The translations under genes were made by a program, and so were the position numbers. Below are positions 16,931 through 26,616 of a stretch of 64,000 nucleotides of DNA, piece by piece. Within the stretch, counting starts at the first letter, position 1; each line of letters begins with the position of its first letter. Source of the DNA: an uncultured Lachnospiraceae bacterium (lineage in GTDB: Bacteria > Bacillota > Clostridia > Lachnospirales > Lachnospiraceae); the NCBI GenBank assembly GCA_902770965.1, contig CACXUY010000006.1, positions 1-64,000 on the forward strand, given 5' to 3'. The notes under the pieces were generated by a model. It was not told where the DNA came from. It saw only the letters and a list, made by a program, of their open reading frames with translations, and ran no database searches.

Positions 16931-19225
16931 TTACTTCTTCAGGTTGTTCCTGTTGTAGTTGATCAGGCAGCCGGCCTTGATGATCTCTCTCTCAGCATCG
17001 GTCAGATCGCCCAGGCTGACTTCGAATTCCTTTATGCCGTCCTTGGTGACTGCGTATGCCTTGATGTTGTCGTTCTTCTCATCCAGAGCCTTGCGGATGC
17101 CGGGGACATAGACGAAATCGCCGAGTGCGAAAGGAAGCTCATTGTCATCGCCCTTGTACAGGAAAGGCAGCATGCCCCAGTTAATGAGGTTGGAACGATA
17201 TCTCTTGGTGGCGTATTCCTTGGCGATGTTCGCCCATCCGCCAAGAACCTTCTGGCAGGAAGCTGCCTGCTCACGGGCGGAGCCGTCGCCGGGCTTGACC
17301 GCGAAAATGGTGGAGCCGATAGCGATCTTCAGAGGATCGATGGCCGGGAACTGAGCCTTAAGAGCCTCATAAGCAGCCGCGAAGCCTTCTCCCTCGGGAG
17401 CCTTGCCTTCCTGACGGCCATACTCTACATCCTGAACTGCCTTGGCGTTCGGAACATAGTTAGGATCCTTACGGCTGAGAGCAAACTGCGCAAGGCCGAT
17501 AGGGTTGGAGCGGTAAGAAGAAGTCTCGCCTGAAGGGATCAGCTCGTCGGTGGTGGTGACCGGATCGTGGATCTCTGAGACGACCTTCAGCATGACGTCC
17601 TCGGTAAGGGCGGTCATCGCCGGCCAGTCTTTGATGTTTGGACCAAACTGCAGCTCGACTTCAGGATGCGCAACTCCCTTGCTGTCGTAGATCCTCTTCT
17701 CATAAATCGTGCTGTCGAAGTGATAAGGATGGCTCTTGAAGCCCTCGAAGCCTTCAGCACTGGTCAGGAAGCCCTTGTTGGCAGCTGTCATGGCGATAGA
17801 ACGGGCATCCATCAGGGCGACGGAAGCGATCTGTCCGTTCTGGACCTTGGAACCTTCGCGGTTAGGGAAGTTACGGGTTGCGTGACGGATGGAGAATGCA
17901 TCGTTGGCAGGAGTGTCGCCAGCGCCGAAGCAAGGTCCGCAGAACGCGGTCTTCAGGATCGCGCCGGACTCAAGGATCGTGGCGGCAGCTCCGTTCCTGA
18001 TCATCTCCATGTAGATCGGGGTAGAAGCCGGATATACGCTCAGCGTGAACTTGTCATCACCGATGAACTGGCCTTCAAGGATGTCAGCCGCAGCCATGCA
18101 GTTCTCGAAGCCGCCGCCGGCGCAGCCGGCGATAAGAGCCTGATCGACATACAGCTTGCCATCGACGATCTTCTTCTGCAGGGAGTAATTGATCTTGTCG
18201 CCAAAGCTGATCTTCGCGCGTTCTTCGGTCTCGTGAAGGACATCCTTAAGGTTCGCGTTGACATCATCGATGGTGTAAGCCATGGACGGATGGAAAGGCA
18301 TGGCGATCATAGGCTTGATCGCGCCGAGGTCGACATCGATGACTCCATCATAGTAAGCGATGTCAGCGGGCTTGAGTTCCTTGTACTGCTCAGGCCTCTT
18401 GTGGGTCTCGAACCAATCCTTGGTGTTCTCATCGGTGATCCAGATGGAGGACAGGCAGGTGGTCTCAGTCGTCATGACGTCGATGCCGATACGGAAATCG
18501 GTTGAAAGGTTCTTGATGCCAGGGCCGACGAATTCCATGACCTTATTCTTGACATAGCCCTTCTTGAAGGTCGCGCCGACAAGAGCGATAGCGACGTCCA
18601 TGGGACCTACACCAAGGCGAGGGGTGCCGTGCATGTAAACAGCGACGACCTGAGGCATCTTGATGTCATAGGTCTGGTTCAGCAGCTGCTTCGCAAGCTC
18701 GCCGCCGCCTTCGCCGCAAGCCATGGTGCCGAGGGCACCGTAACGAGTATGGGAGTCGGAGCCAAGGATCATCTTGCCAACGCCTGCCATCATCTCTCTG
18801 GCATACTCATGTATAACAGCCTGATGAGGGGGGACGAAGGATCCGCCGTACTTCTGGGCAGCGGTAAGACCGAACATATGGTCATCTTCGTTGATGGTTC
18901 CGCCAACGGCACATAGGCTGTTGTGGCAGCAGGTCAGGGTATAAGGAAGAGGGAATCTCTCCATGCCCGAGGCCCTTGCTGTCTGGATGATTCCGACGTA
19001 AGTGATATCATGGGAAATCATCTCATCAAACTTAATCTTGAGATTCTGGTCATCGCCCGAAGTGTTGTGAGCGGTAAGGATGCCATAAGCCATGGTTCCC
19101 TTCTTCGCTGCTTCCTTGTCGGGGGTGACGCCGGTCTTCTTAGCTACAGCCTGAGGTGCATCGGGCAGATCCTCAACAAGATCGACACCATTGATAAGGT
19201 ATGCACCATGTTCATACAGTTTCAT
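16931..19225 (-). CDS. Aconitase-family hydratase (YbhJ-like)
   Basis: A 764-residue cytoplasmic iron-sulfur dehydratase of the aconitase superfamily. Cluster ligands are visible as AGCAGG (near residue 370) and [10 protein letters not shown] (C-x-x-C, near 430); the first deviates from the GSCTNS of true aconitases. [10 protein letters not shown] and [13 protein letters not shown] are also typical. The full-length match is to the YbhJ-type subgroup of uncertain substrate, so a TCA-cycle aconitase role is not assured. The ATG follows AAGGAGGACAAACCG. A perfect palindrome lies in the upstream region. Confidence 0.85.
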   Translation of the reverse strand: MKLYEHGAYLINGVDLVEDLPDAPQAVAKKTGVTPDKEAAKKGTMAYGILTAHNTSGDDQNLKIKFDEMISHDITYVGIIQTARASGMERFPLPYTLTCCHNSLCAVGGTINEDDHMFGLTAAQKYGGSFVPPHQAVIHEYAREMMAGVGKMILGSDSHTRYGALGTMACGEGGGELAKQLLNQTYDIKMPQVVAVYMHGTPRLGVGPMDVAIALVGATFKKGYVKNKVMEFVGPGIKNLSTDFRIGIDVMTTETTCLSSIWITDENTKDWFETHKRPEQYKELKPADIAYYDGVIDVDLGAIKPMIAMPFHPSMAYTIDDVNANLKDVLHETEERAKISFGDKINYSLQKKIVDGKLYVDQALIAGCAGGGFENCMAAADILEGQFIGDDKFTLSVYPASTPIYMEMIRNGAAATILESGAILKTAFCGPCFGAGDTPANDAFSIRHATRNFPNREGSKVQNGQIASVALMDARSIAMTAANKGFLTSAEGFEGFKSHPYHFDSTIYEKRIYDSKGVAHPEVELQFGPNIKDWPAMTALTEDVMLKVVSEIHDPVTTTDELIPSGETSSYRSNPIGLAQFALSRKDPNYVPNAKAVQDVEYGRQEGKAPEGEGFAAAYEALKAQFPAIDPLKIAIGSTIFAVKPGDGSAREQAASCQKVLGGWANIAKEYATKRYRSNLINWGMLPFLYKGDDNELPFALGDFVYVPGIRKALDEKNDNIKAYAVTKDGIKEFEVSLGDLTDAEREIIKAGCLINYNRNNLKK

Positions 19226-19271
19226 CGGTTTGTCCTCCTTAAATATTAGTTAACATTTATACAACCGACAT

Positions 19272-19297
19272 ATCTTTTCGTGGGAAAAGATGTCAAA
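19272..19297 (-). promoter_or_regulatory. Candidate operator and promoter of the hydratase gene
   Basis: ATCTTTTC-GTGG-GAAAAGAT (19272-19291) is a perfect 8-bp dyad. On the minus strand a TTGACA (19296-19291) overlaps its edge, and the dyad fills the spacer before a weak ATATGT -10. A repressor bound there would block polymerase. The -10 is poor, so the promoter call is tentative. Confidence 0.4.
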
Positions 19298-19461
19298 AAG
19301 CCATATCTCGACAGCATCTGCGCAAAAAGGAGAACGCAAACGCACAATACAATGCAGTTATTAATATTATCGTCTAAAAAGATAAATCCGTCAAGAAGTA
19401 TATGACGGCTTCACGGCATTTTTTAGACACTTTTTTTGACTATGTGCCAAAATAACATGCC

Positions 19462-20655
19462 TTACTCTTCAACAGCTTTTCTTTCAGCGAGGCGGTAAAG
19501 ATCAATAATATCTTCCTTGGTCAGCGCATGTCCAAATGAAGGCAGCGTCCTGGTGCCTCCCGCTGTAGTCATGTCGGCCAGCTTCTCATATTCATCGGGC
19601 GTGATGCCAAGTTCCTCGATGGTGACAGGCATGCCGAGGCTCTTATAAAATGCCCTCATCCTGTGAACGCCATCCTTAATTGTGCTCTCAAGATCCTCTC
19701 CCTGTTCCGCGTCCCAAATCCTCACAGCCCATTCGGCAAAGCGCTCCGGACCCATCTTGTACTCATACATGACCCATGCCGGGAATATGACCGACAAGCC
19801 GGCTCCGTGGGTGATGTTGTCATGAAGCCCGGAGAAATCATGCTCGATCTTGTGCGCGGTAAAGGTCTTATGCCTCCCGCAGCCGGTGAGGTCATTGTGA
19901 GCCAGAGAGGAAGCCCACATGATGTCAGCCCTTGCATTGAGATCCGCGGGGTTGTCGCGAAGCAACGCCCCACACTCTATTACCCTGCGCATGATGCCCA
20001 CCGCGATGTTGTCTGTAAGAGGAGTCGCCTCTTCATCCGTCAGAAATCTCTCCATCGTGTGGATCATGATATCCACCGTGCCCGCCGCAGTCTGCCATGC
20101 AGGAACGGTGACCGTATTCGCAGGATTCATGAAGGCGAAGGTCATTCGGTTGTGCGAGCCGTTGATTCCCCTCTTCAGCGCGAATTCCTCGTTTGTGAGC
20201 ACACAGGAATCGCTCATCTCGCTCCCCGCTGCGGAGAGCGTCAGGACTGCTCCCATGGGAAAACGCTGCTTCGGCGCCACGCCGGCGATCACGACTTCCC
20301 AAGGATCCTTCCCGGTAGTAAGACCCATGGCTATGCCTTTGACCGAATCACATACGCTTCCGCCGCCCACCGCGAGGAGAAAGTCCACGCCCTCTTGACG
20401 GGCGAGCTCTACGCCCTTTCGAACGAGGCCTACCTTCGGATTCGGCTCCACGCCTCCAAGCTCGACCCATGCAATGCCTGCCGTGTCCAGCTCCGCTGTT
20501 ACCTTAGCCAGAAGGCCTGTCTTCCTTACCCTCTCACTGCCATAATGCACCAGCACCTTCTTCGACCCTATGGATGCAAGCGCTTCCCCTATGTGAGTTT
20601 CGGCATCCTCTCCAAAATAGACCTTTGTCGGAACATCATAGATAAAATTCATCAT
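19462..20655 (-). CDS. Iron-containing alcohol dehydrogenase (BdhA/YqhD-like)
   Basis: A 397-residue group III dehydrogenase that reduces aldehydes to alcohols with NAD(P)H. Landmarks are VGGGSVCDSVKGIA (nucleotide binding), LSAAGSEMSD, and metal ligands in TVDIMIHTMERF (Asp, His), KTFTAHKIEHD and NITHGAGL (His). It resembles NADH-dependent butanol dehydrogenases. The ATG at 20655 is preferred over a GTG three codons earlier because that GTG lies inside the AGAGGTG ribosome site. It precedes the hydratase on the same strand after a ~235-bp gap with its own regulatory region, so they may be separate units. Confidence 0.92.
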   Translation of the reverse strand: MMNFIYDVPTKVYFGEDAETHIGEALASIGSKKVLVHYGSERVRKTGLLAKVTAELDTAGIAWVELGGVEPNPKVGLVRKGVELARQEGVDFLLAVGGGSVCDSVKGIAMGLTTGKDPWEVVIAGVAPKQRFPMGAVLTLSAAGSEMSDSCVLTNEEFALKRGINGSHNRMTFAFMNPANTVTVPAWQTAAGTVDIMIHTMERFLTDEEATPLTDNIAVGIMRRVIECGALLRDNPADLNARADIMWASSLAHNDLTGCGRHKTFTAHKIEHDFSGLHDNITHGAGLSVIFPAWVMYEYKMGPERFAEWAVRIWDAEQGEDLESTIKDGVHRMRAFYKSLGMPVTIEELGITPDEYEKLADMTTAGGTRTLPSFGHALTKEDIIDLYRLAERKAVEE

Positions 20656-20685
20656 ATCCGGCACCTCTTATATTTATATTTGTAA

Positions 20686-22821
20686 CTATTCACCAACTAC
20701 ATGCGTGCCAATCACCGATACACCGTTTATCTGCACGTCAGTCTCCCGTCCGTCTTTTATCTGCCCATCAGTCGGCTGCCCATCAGTCGTCTGTCCATCT
20801 GCCGGCTGTGCTTCAGCTGTCTGCCCATCCGCCGGTTGTTCGGCCGGCTGTGCTTCGGCATCTTTTCTTCCCAACCCCGCGTCGAGCGGCTCTATGCCCT
20901 CAAGCCTTGCGGCGCATCCGATGGCGTATTTGCCTGCGTCATAAAAATATAGCTTATACTGGTCAAATGCGGTCGATTGTATCGAGAAGAAAACGAATGC
21001 CGTATCTTCAGGCGGCGTCTCCAACAGCACCTCCGCTTTTTTCGAAGCCTTCTCATGCGCCGGGCGCGCGAACCAGAAATCGTTCAGTGTCAGGCCGTGG
21101 TCAACGGCATATTTTCCAAAATAGTAGTAGTCCTGCGCCTCCATCTGTATGGAGATGATCAGGTGCGTGATTCCATCGTCATCTGCGAGCGCACGGCCGA
21201 CCGCCGTCTTCCCGAACTCCGCTTCCACGATTCCTTCAGGCACAACTACAGGCTCCACCCTCCCATCCAGCAGCTGTTCTCCCCCTTGGATGACCAAAAG
21301 AACGGAGAGCAAAGCTACGGATACATGTGCCGGGTGCATTCTCAAGGTCAGTATCAGCGCAAAGAGCATGATCATGTACATCAACACCCATGACACCCTG
21401 CCTGAAGAGCGGAATGTTTCCATAATGTGCAAGATAAAACGCGGCAACGGATAGGAAAATATGACCTTGTCATTAAATGATATCACATTCGATGCGGCAA
21501 CCAGCAGCGACATCAGGCCCGCAAACGAGAAGCCTGCGACAAGCCCGGCAATTGGACTCCCCGCAAGACGCTGTTTCTCCGCCTTCCATCTCTCAGTGAC
21601 CGTCACATATCCGGACTCGGCCGTTTCATTATCCTCCGGCGCTGCCGCGCCCCTATGAAGCCTGTCCGCGCCGCCATCTTCGTAATCATCGTCATATGGA
21701 TCGTATCCCGCGGTTTCATAGGCGTACCGATCCTCTTCATCCGCGCTTTTCCTGCGGCGTGAAATGCCCCGGCGGTTGTTATAAGCGGATCCATAGGTCA
21801 GATCCGAACCCGCGACGGGATGATAGAACAGGCTGCTTCCGCATAGCAGCCGCCATATCAACAATACGACCACTATCAAGATCATGAGCAGCATGCCCAG
21901 CCCCAGGTATGAGAAGCCCTCCGCCTGTCTGGCTTCATCCACCCACGGCAGCCTGCGGAAGAGCGACAATATCCCTTTGGGGTCTTTGTCCCGGGCGTTC
22001 CAGAAACTGTTAAGGTTGAACGAGTACTCCCCATAACCCAGGTCAGAGATTCGTTCCGTCTCCATCCCTGTGGAAAAACCGCCGAGAAGAGCTATGACAA
22101 GCAATGCGCTCCCGATGTATGCTATGAGGCAGCGCAGGGCATTCCAGCCGTTCTTCCTGTCCACGATGCTGCACAGGCAGTAGCCTCCAAGGACGATACC
22201 GCAGATCAGCACAAAATACATATGAACCGATGCTGCCATTATCCCCATGAGAAGCCAGAATAACATAGCCGGAAGCGGACGGCGATACCTCTCCCTGTAG
22301 AAAAACAGAGACGTGAGGGCTAAGATGACCAGCCATTGGCAGGTCAGCGCGGCATGAACCGTGGTTCTCAGCAGCAGCGCCGGAACGAAAGCGAAAAATA
22401 CCGCGCCGATCACGGCAGCAGCCTGGCTGTCAGTATGCCTGTGCAGTATCCTGGCTGCCAGAGCTGCATTCATAAAATAGCAAAATGCCGTCCACATTCC
22501 GAAATACTGGAAATCCTCGGGCAGATAGTCACGGAAAAGCTTAAAGAAGATGGCAAGCCCCGGAATACTGTCCGTAAATATTATGCTGTTTGTCTCCGGA
22601 TAGGAAAAATAATCGTACAGTCCCCAGGGAAATCTCCAGTCACTGATACGGAACGCCCGCCAGCCTAAGTATGCCTGATAGATATCCTTATCAGGATTTA
22701 TGACCCATGCGGTGTTCAGAGGATTGATGATACCGAAGCCGTACATCAATGCAAAGAGCAGCCCGGCTATCAGCCCGGCTATAACACAGGTCAGCCATAT
22801 CCTCTTGCCTGATGTCTCCAT
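20686..22821 (-). CDS. DUF6311 polytopic membrane protein
   Basis: About 711 residues from the ATG at 22821 (GGAGAGGCGAGGT before it). Roughly a dozen membrane helices, and the conserved DUF6311 opening: INPLNTAWVINPDKDIYQ, LGWRAFR, FPWGLYDYFSYPETNSI, TDSIPGLAIFFKLF. This family resembles GT-C-fold glycosyltransferases; a role in surface polysaccharide or lipid glycosylation is inferred only. An acidic loop (about 360-420) splits the helices, and the C-terminus is a Gln/Ala/Asp/Thr-rich tail built from a 15-bp repeat. The hydrolase gene lies upstream across a minisatellite. Confidence 0.75.
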   Translation of the reverse strand: METSGKRIWLTCVIAGLIAGLLFALMYGFGIINPLNTAWVINPDKDIYQAYLGWRAFRISDWRFPWGLYDYFSYPETNSIIFTDSIPGLAIFFKLFRDYLPEDFQYFGMWTAFCYFMNAALAARILHRHTDSQAAAVIGAVFFAFVPALLLRTTVHAALTCQWLVILALTSLFFYRERYRRPLPAMLFWLLMGIMAASVHMYFVLICGIVLGGYCLCSIVDRKNGWNALRCLIAYIGSALLVIALLGGFSTGMETERISDLGYGEYSFNLNSFWNARDKDPKGILSLFRRLPWVDEARQAEGFSYLGLGMLLMILIVVVLLIWRLLCGSSLFYHPVAGSDLTYGSAYNNRRGISRRRKSADEEDRYAYETAGYDPYDDDYEDGGADRLHRGAAAPEDNETAESGYVTVTERWKAEKQRLAGSPIAGLVAGFSFAGLMSLLVAASNVISFNDKVIFSYPLPRFILHIMETFRSSGRVSWVLMYMIMLFALILTLRMHPAHVSVALLSVLLVIQGGEQLLDGRVEPVVVPEGIVEAEFGKTAVGRALADDDGITHLIISIQMEAQDYYYFGKYAVDHGLTLNDFWFARPAHEKASKKAEVLLETPPEDTAFVFFSIQSTAFDQYKLYFYDAGKYAIGCAARLEGIEPLDAGLGRKDAEAQPAEQPADGQTAEAQPADGQTTDGQPTDGQIKDGRETDVQINGVSVIGTHVVGE
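20761..20847. repeat. 15-bp in-frame tandem repeats in the DUF6311 gene
   Basis: Six units of CTGCCCATCAGTCGG type at 20761, 20776, 20791, 20806, 20821 and 20836 (last one shortened) encode the DGQTT/ADGQP-type C-terminal tail. Confidence 0.85.
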
Positions 22822-22894
22822 ACCTCGCCTCTCCTCTATCAAAACAGCCCCGGATATTCCAAGGCACAGCGGTCGTACCGCATAGCCGCCTTTT

Positions 22895-23015
22895 CCGCCG
22901 TTCTTCCGGCTGTTTGCTGCTTCCGGCCTTCCGCTCATCTGCTACCGCCGTTCTTCCGGCTGTTTGCTGCTTTCAGCCTTCCGCTTATCTGCTCCGCCGT
23001 TCTTCCGGCTGCCCG
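22895..23015. repeat. ~50-bp minisatellite, about 2.5 units
   Basis: CCGCCGTTCTTCCGGCTG starts at 22895, 22945 and 22994, each followed by similar TTTGCTGCTT...CCTTCCGCT. It fills most of the gap between the DUF6311 and DUF4214 hydrolase genes. No other feature is visible in 22822-23058. Confidence 0.85.
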
Positions 23016-23058
23016 ATTCTCTCGTTCTTCCTGTTATCTGCCTCAGCCGGCCTGTCTG

Positions 23059-26000
23059 TCACACATCTATGCCGGCTTCCTCACAAAGTCCCTTGAATTC
23101 TACCGACCTGGCGAAGCCGTCAAATACTCTCTTGCGGGATGCCCCTTCCTTCAGAGCCTTCGACCAGGTGTTGAAGCCTTCATTGTCCGGCGTGCGCCCC
23201 AACATTGTGTAGTACAGGAAATAGATGTATGACTCATCGTCCCAGTTCGCTTCATTAAATTCACGGCTGTCGAAGAACCCCCATGCCACCTGACTCCCGG
23301 TGGCGCGACGGTCAATCAGGGCCCCCACCCAGTCCTCAAGCCCTCTGCTGTCTGGTTTACGGTTCAGGCAAGACCAGTAAAGGCGGCTGACAAAGGAAGT
23401 CACTCTATAATTCCTGTCGACTATCTCATCTGAAATATAGATACCCCGGGCTATACCAAGCCTTTCCGCAAGCTCGGTCATCTCAGGTGAATTGGAAAAG
23501 CCCTCAAAGACCTTCTTTCTGGTGCAGCCCGTGTCAAGTACGTTCCGCCATGATTCCAGTCCGGCTTCATCCGCTTCTCTTCCAAGAATCGTGGCATATA
23601 AGGCCCTGATGTAAGCCTCATCGTCGAGGGGATTCGCTTTAAATTCATCACTCAACACGAAGCCCTTGAGCAGCGTGGACGCTGAACACTTCCCCTCACG
23701 GAGCATGACCACCCAGGACATGAGTCCCCTGGCTTCAGCTTCGCGTCCCAGGAAATTCCGGTACAGCCTGCTGACATACTCGTGAAGCAGCGCTTCCCTG
23801 TCGATATCTATAATGGCCACAGCGTCATTTTCCTTGAAATAAGACGCGCTGTAGTAACGCACTCCATCCTTCACGCTGAAATGTCCGAGATAATCCCACA
23901 GAAGAGGGAACTCAGTGTTGCTGTTGGTGTGGCCGATATTCTGCATGCGGTTGACCCTGTAGACGGGAATCCTCGTTCCTTCCGCATCCACAGACCAGGT
24001 CCAGCTCTCATAACCGTGCTGCCTGTCCTTCATGACATTTGTGCGGTAGGTATATTGCGGCGTACTGTTCGTCGCCTCCTCGCCCATCTCAAGCCCCCAG
24101 AGCATCAGATGATAACGGGTGAGCGCCTCGATGCTTTTGCCCTCGTCAGCTTCGGCGTAATATTCCGAGTCCTTGTGGTTAGTGTACCAGATTCCATTGT
24201 GCAGCTCGGGGCGGTCTCCCTCTCCGTACATGAACATGACCGGCACAGGAGCGTTGGAGGCAGCACCGTATTTCCTGCCTGCTCCGCCGAACATGCCCTC
24301 GAAGCTCTCGGCAGGATTGTATACATCAGGAACCGCAGACGTGCTGGCAACAGCGGCGAAACGATCCGGATAAAGGATGCCTATGGCCTGTGACACGCCG
24401 CTGCCCGCGGAATGTCCGGTTAGATAGATGCGGCTCTCGTCAACCTTATAGTCGGCGGTAACCTCTTCTATAACCTTATCCATGAAAATGTCGGTATCCC
24501 TGTAAGTTAAAGTGGTAGGAGTGTTGTTGTCCTCGCACAAAAATACGACTATGAAATTCTCGCTAAGAGCCGTCAGCCACCACTGAGAAGCATTGAAGAA
24601 ATTGCGGTCCGTCGTCCCGGCTCCTGCTTCAACCAGTACCAGCGGAGCACCGGCGCTGCCCCACGCTTCCTCGCAGCCTTCGGGAGCATAAACGATGTAT
24701 TCCCTCTTCGCATGACCTTTAACAGGCTCTATCGTCGTAGTCACGATCTTGACGCCCAGCTCGTTCCAGTCGGGGCGATAGCTCAGCTGTTTGTTATACT
24801 CTGTGCTGAAATCATAACTCATATAACGGCTCAGGAACTGCCTTATATCATTGCTGTGAGCGGCGTAGTCATAGGTCTCGGCCTTGCGGAAACCGACCGC
24901 AGACAGGCCGTTGCCCCCCGATATCTCAGGATATCTGGAGAAAAGCTTGTTCCACATAGTCGTCTGCCAACGTTCCGAATCCAACTTCTGATAGTATATA
25001 ACAGCACCGTTGATGATCTTTGGTTCATCAGTGACATCATTCGCCGCCTTCCAGTAGTCAAGGCTGCGGAGGCCCGATATATCGTTTGTCACATAATAGG
25101 TCGGTATGGTTATCTGGGAGTATGTCATCTTGAGATCATCTTCAATGACAAATGGAGTGCGGCCTGCTTCTCCCATAGGGGTACGGCCGATCTCTTCCAG
25201 CTCCTGCCGCGGCACACCTGAAGAACCAACGTATGCCTGGGCAATGACCCGCATGGGATTCCTCGCGCACCAGGCTTCGAGAGCGGCGCTCTGATCTCCG
25301 TAACCGACGAAATTGAAAATCCCATATGTTGAGAATGCCGGAGTGGCACCTATCACAGGCGAAAGCAGCCATCTCATGGCCGACTCCACATAAGCCTTCT
25401 CACTCTCATAAGTACCATAGCCGTTCCTGCCCGGTTCAAGCACGTAAAGTCCTTCTTCCATGCGGTCGGCATATCTCTTCCATCCGGAAGCAACCAGAAA
25501 CTCTGCGGTATCGACTCCTTCCGGAACCTCGACAACCGTGAAATATGACGCAATGGGTGCTCCCTCCGGGATATAAATCTTGACGCTCCTCCTTGCGGAG
25601 ACATCAATGGTGAAATATCCCGTCAACGAGAGGCGGTTCGGCTCCTCGGAAACCTCTATGGACGAAACATTATACGTCAACAGGTTCACCGGCGCGCCAA
25701 GCTTATCTTCTTCAAGCTGTCCGGGATCCACAGGTTCTTCCTGTGTCGGCATTTCAGCTGTAGAGGGCTGTTCCGCAGGTTCTTCTTGAGTAAGGTTCTC
25801 TTCAGTGGGTTCTTCCTGCGCAGGCTCCTCTTCCGTAGGTTCTTCCTGCGCGGGCTCTTCTTCCGTGGGTTCTTCCTGCGCGGGTTCTTCCTGCGCGGGC
25901 TCCTCCTGCGCAGGTTCTTCTTGAGTCGGATCCTCTTGTCCAGGCTCTTCTTTAGCTGATTCTTCCGCCGAAGGTTCTTCCTGCGGATCTGCTTCATCTG

Positions 26001-26280
26001 AAGAAGCTTCCTGTGTTTCGCTTTCCTCAGACGGAACCTCTGTGGCAGGGGTGTCGCTTGTCGCGTCCTCCCCTACGATTCCATCTTCGAGGTCTTTACG
26101 GATCAAGTCGATCAGCTTGCCTATCCCCGTATCATCATGCTCAGTTATCGATACGATGTCCTCCTCCAGCGGAAGAGACAAGGCATACGCAGCCGCAGGA
26201 GAAATATTTCCGGTCACCATCGCCGCGGCAAGTATGCACGGAAGAAATACGCATATCTTCCTTTTCTTCATTCTTCTCAT
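23059..26280 (-). CDS. Secreted alpha/beta-hydrolase with C-terminal DUF4214 repeats
   Basis: A 1073-residue secreted protein. A signal peptide occupies residues 1-32 (KKRKICVFLPCILAAAMV). About 75-190 is a Glu/Pro/Gln spacer built on EEPAQ/EEPTE units, a likely wall-spanning or stalk region. A domain of unknown type follows, then from about 525 an esterase/PHB-depolymerase-like alpha/beta-hydrolase with nucleophile GHSAGSG. The last ~250 residues carry DUF4214 units (YRNFLGREAEARGLMSWV, YATILGREADEAGLESWR, YWSCLNRKPDSRGLEDWV, YYTMLGRTPDNEGFNTWS). DUF4214 occurs in surface and S-layer-associated proteins, so it may tether the enzyme. Substrate unknown. The ATG at 26280 follows AAAGGATGG. Confidence 0.8.
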   Translation of the reverse strand: MRRMKKRKICVFLPCILAAAMVTGNISPAAAYALSLPLEEDIVSITEHDDTGIGKLIDLIRKDLEDGIVGEDATSDTPATEVPSEESETQEASSDEADPQEEPSAEESAKEEPGQEDPTQEEPAQEEPAQEEPAQEEPTEEEPAQEEPTEEEPAQEEPTEENLTQEEPAEQPSTAEMPTQEEPVDPGQLEEDKLGAPVNLLTYNVSSIEVSEEPNRLSLTGYFTIDVSARRSVKIYIPEGAPIASYFTVVEVPEGVDTAEFLVASGWKRYADRMEEGLYVLEPGRNGYGTYESEKAYVESAMRWLLSPVIGATPAFSTYGIFNFVGYGDQSAALEAWCARNPMRVIAQAYVGSSGVPRQELEEIGRTPMGEAGRTPFVIEDDLKMTYSQITIPTYYVTNDISGLRSLDYWKAANDVTDEPKIINGAVIYYQKLDSERWQTTMWNKLFSRYPEISGGNGLSAVGFRKAETYDYAAHSNDIRQFLSRYMSYDFSTEYNKQLSYRPDWNELGVKIVTTTIEPVKGHAKREYIVYAPEGCEEAWGSAGAPLVLVEAGAGTTDRNFFNASQWWLTALSENFIVVFLCEDNNTPTTLTYRDTDIFMDKVIEEVTADYKVDESRIYLTGHSAGSGVSQAIGILYPDRFAAVASTSAVPDVYNPAESFEGMFGGAGRKYGAASNAPVPVMFMYGEGDRPELHNGIWYTNHKDSEYYAEADEGKSIEALTRYHLMLWGLEMGEEATNSTPQYTYRTNVMKDRQHGYESWTWSVDAEGTRIPVYRVNRMQNIGHTNSNTEFPLLWDYLGHFSVKDGVRYYSASYFKENDAVAIIDIDREALLHEYVSRLYRNFLGREAEARGLMSWVVMLREGKCSASTLLKGFVLSDEFKANPLDDEAYIRALYATILGREADEAGLESWRNVLDTGCTRKKVFEGFSNSPEMTELAERLGIARGIYISDEIVDRNYRVTSFVSRLYWSCLNRKPDSRGLEDWVGALIDRRATGSQVAWGFFDSREFNEANWDDESYIYFLYYTMLGRTPDNEGFNTWSKALKEGASRKRVFDGFARSVEFKGLCEEAGIDV
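25730..25990. repeat. Glu/Pro-rich in-frame repeat of the hydrolase
   Basis: Repeated words of the type GGTTCTTCCTGCGCGGGC, with 15- and 30-bp periods, encode EEPAQ and EEPTE units. Confidence 0.8.
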
Positions 26281-26421
26281 GCTTCCATCCTTTCATTATT
26301 ATGTTTTATGATTATTCTTCTATGAATGCTGCGCCTTTCATTTTCTATGAAATTCCGTTGTTTCCATCTCAAATCTATTCCCCATTATAACACGGAGATG
26401 TACCATATTACAGAAGAAAAA

Positions 26422-26451
26422 TGTGACGCGCTTCGTTCCTTGTGGTATAAT
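26422..26451 (+). promoter_or_regulatory. Promoter of the DUF4317 gene
   Basis: TGTGAC (26422-26427), an 18-bp spacer and TATAAT (26446-26451) preceded by TG, an extended -10. Transcription would start near 26458, leaving a leader of about 160 bases. Confidence 0.5.
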
Positions 26452-26616
26452 CGTGGTTCAAACGAGCGGCAGCCGCCTTCACACCGACAGCTTCATGCGC
26501 CGGCTCATGCCCGCGCTGCCCGTGTCGCAATCGTTAAACATTTCCCACGGCAAAGCAAATCACCGGCAACATGCAGTTAAATGGCACCGCTGACATTACA
26601 GGAGTATTTGGCAGAT

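Noticed and set aside
17666-18505. A 279-codon open frame opposite the aconitase-family gene
   Set aside because: Shadow of a strongly coding gene; no start signal, and the translated protein has no recognisable motif.
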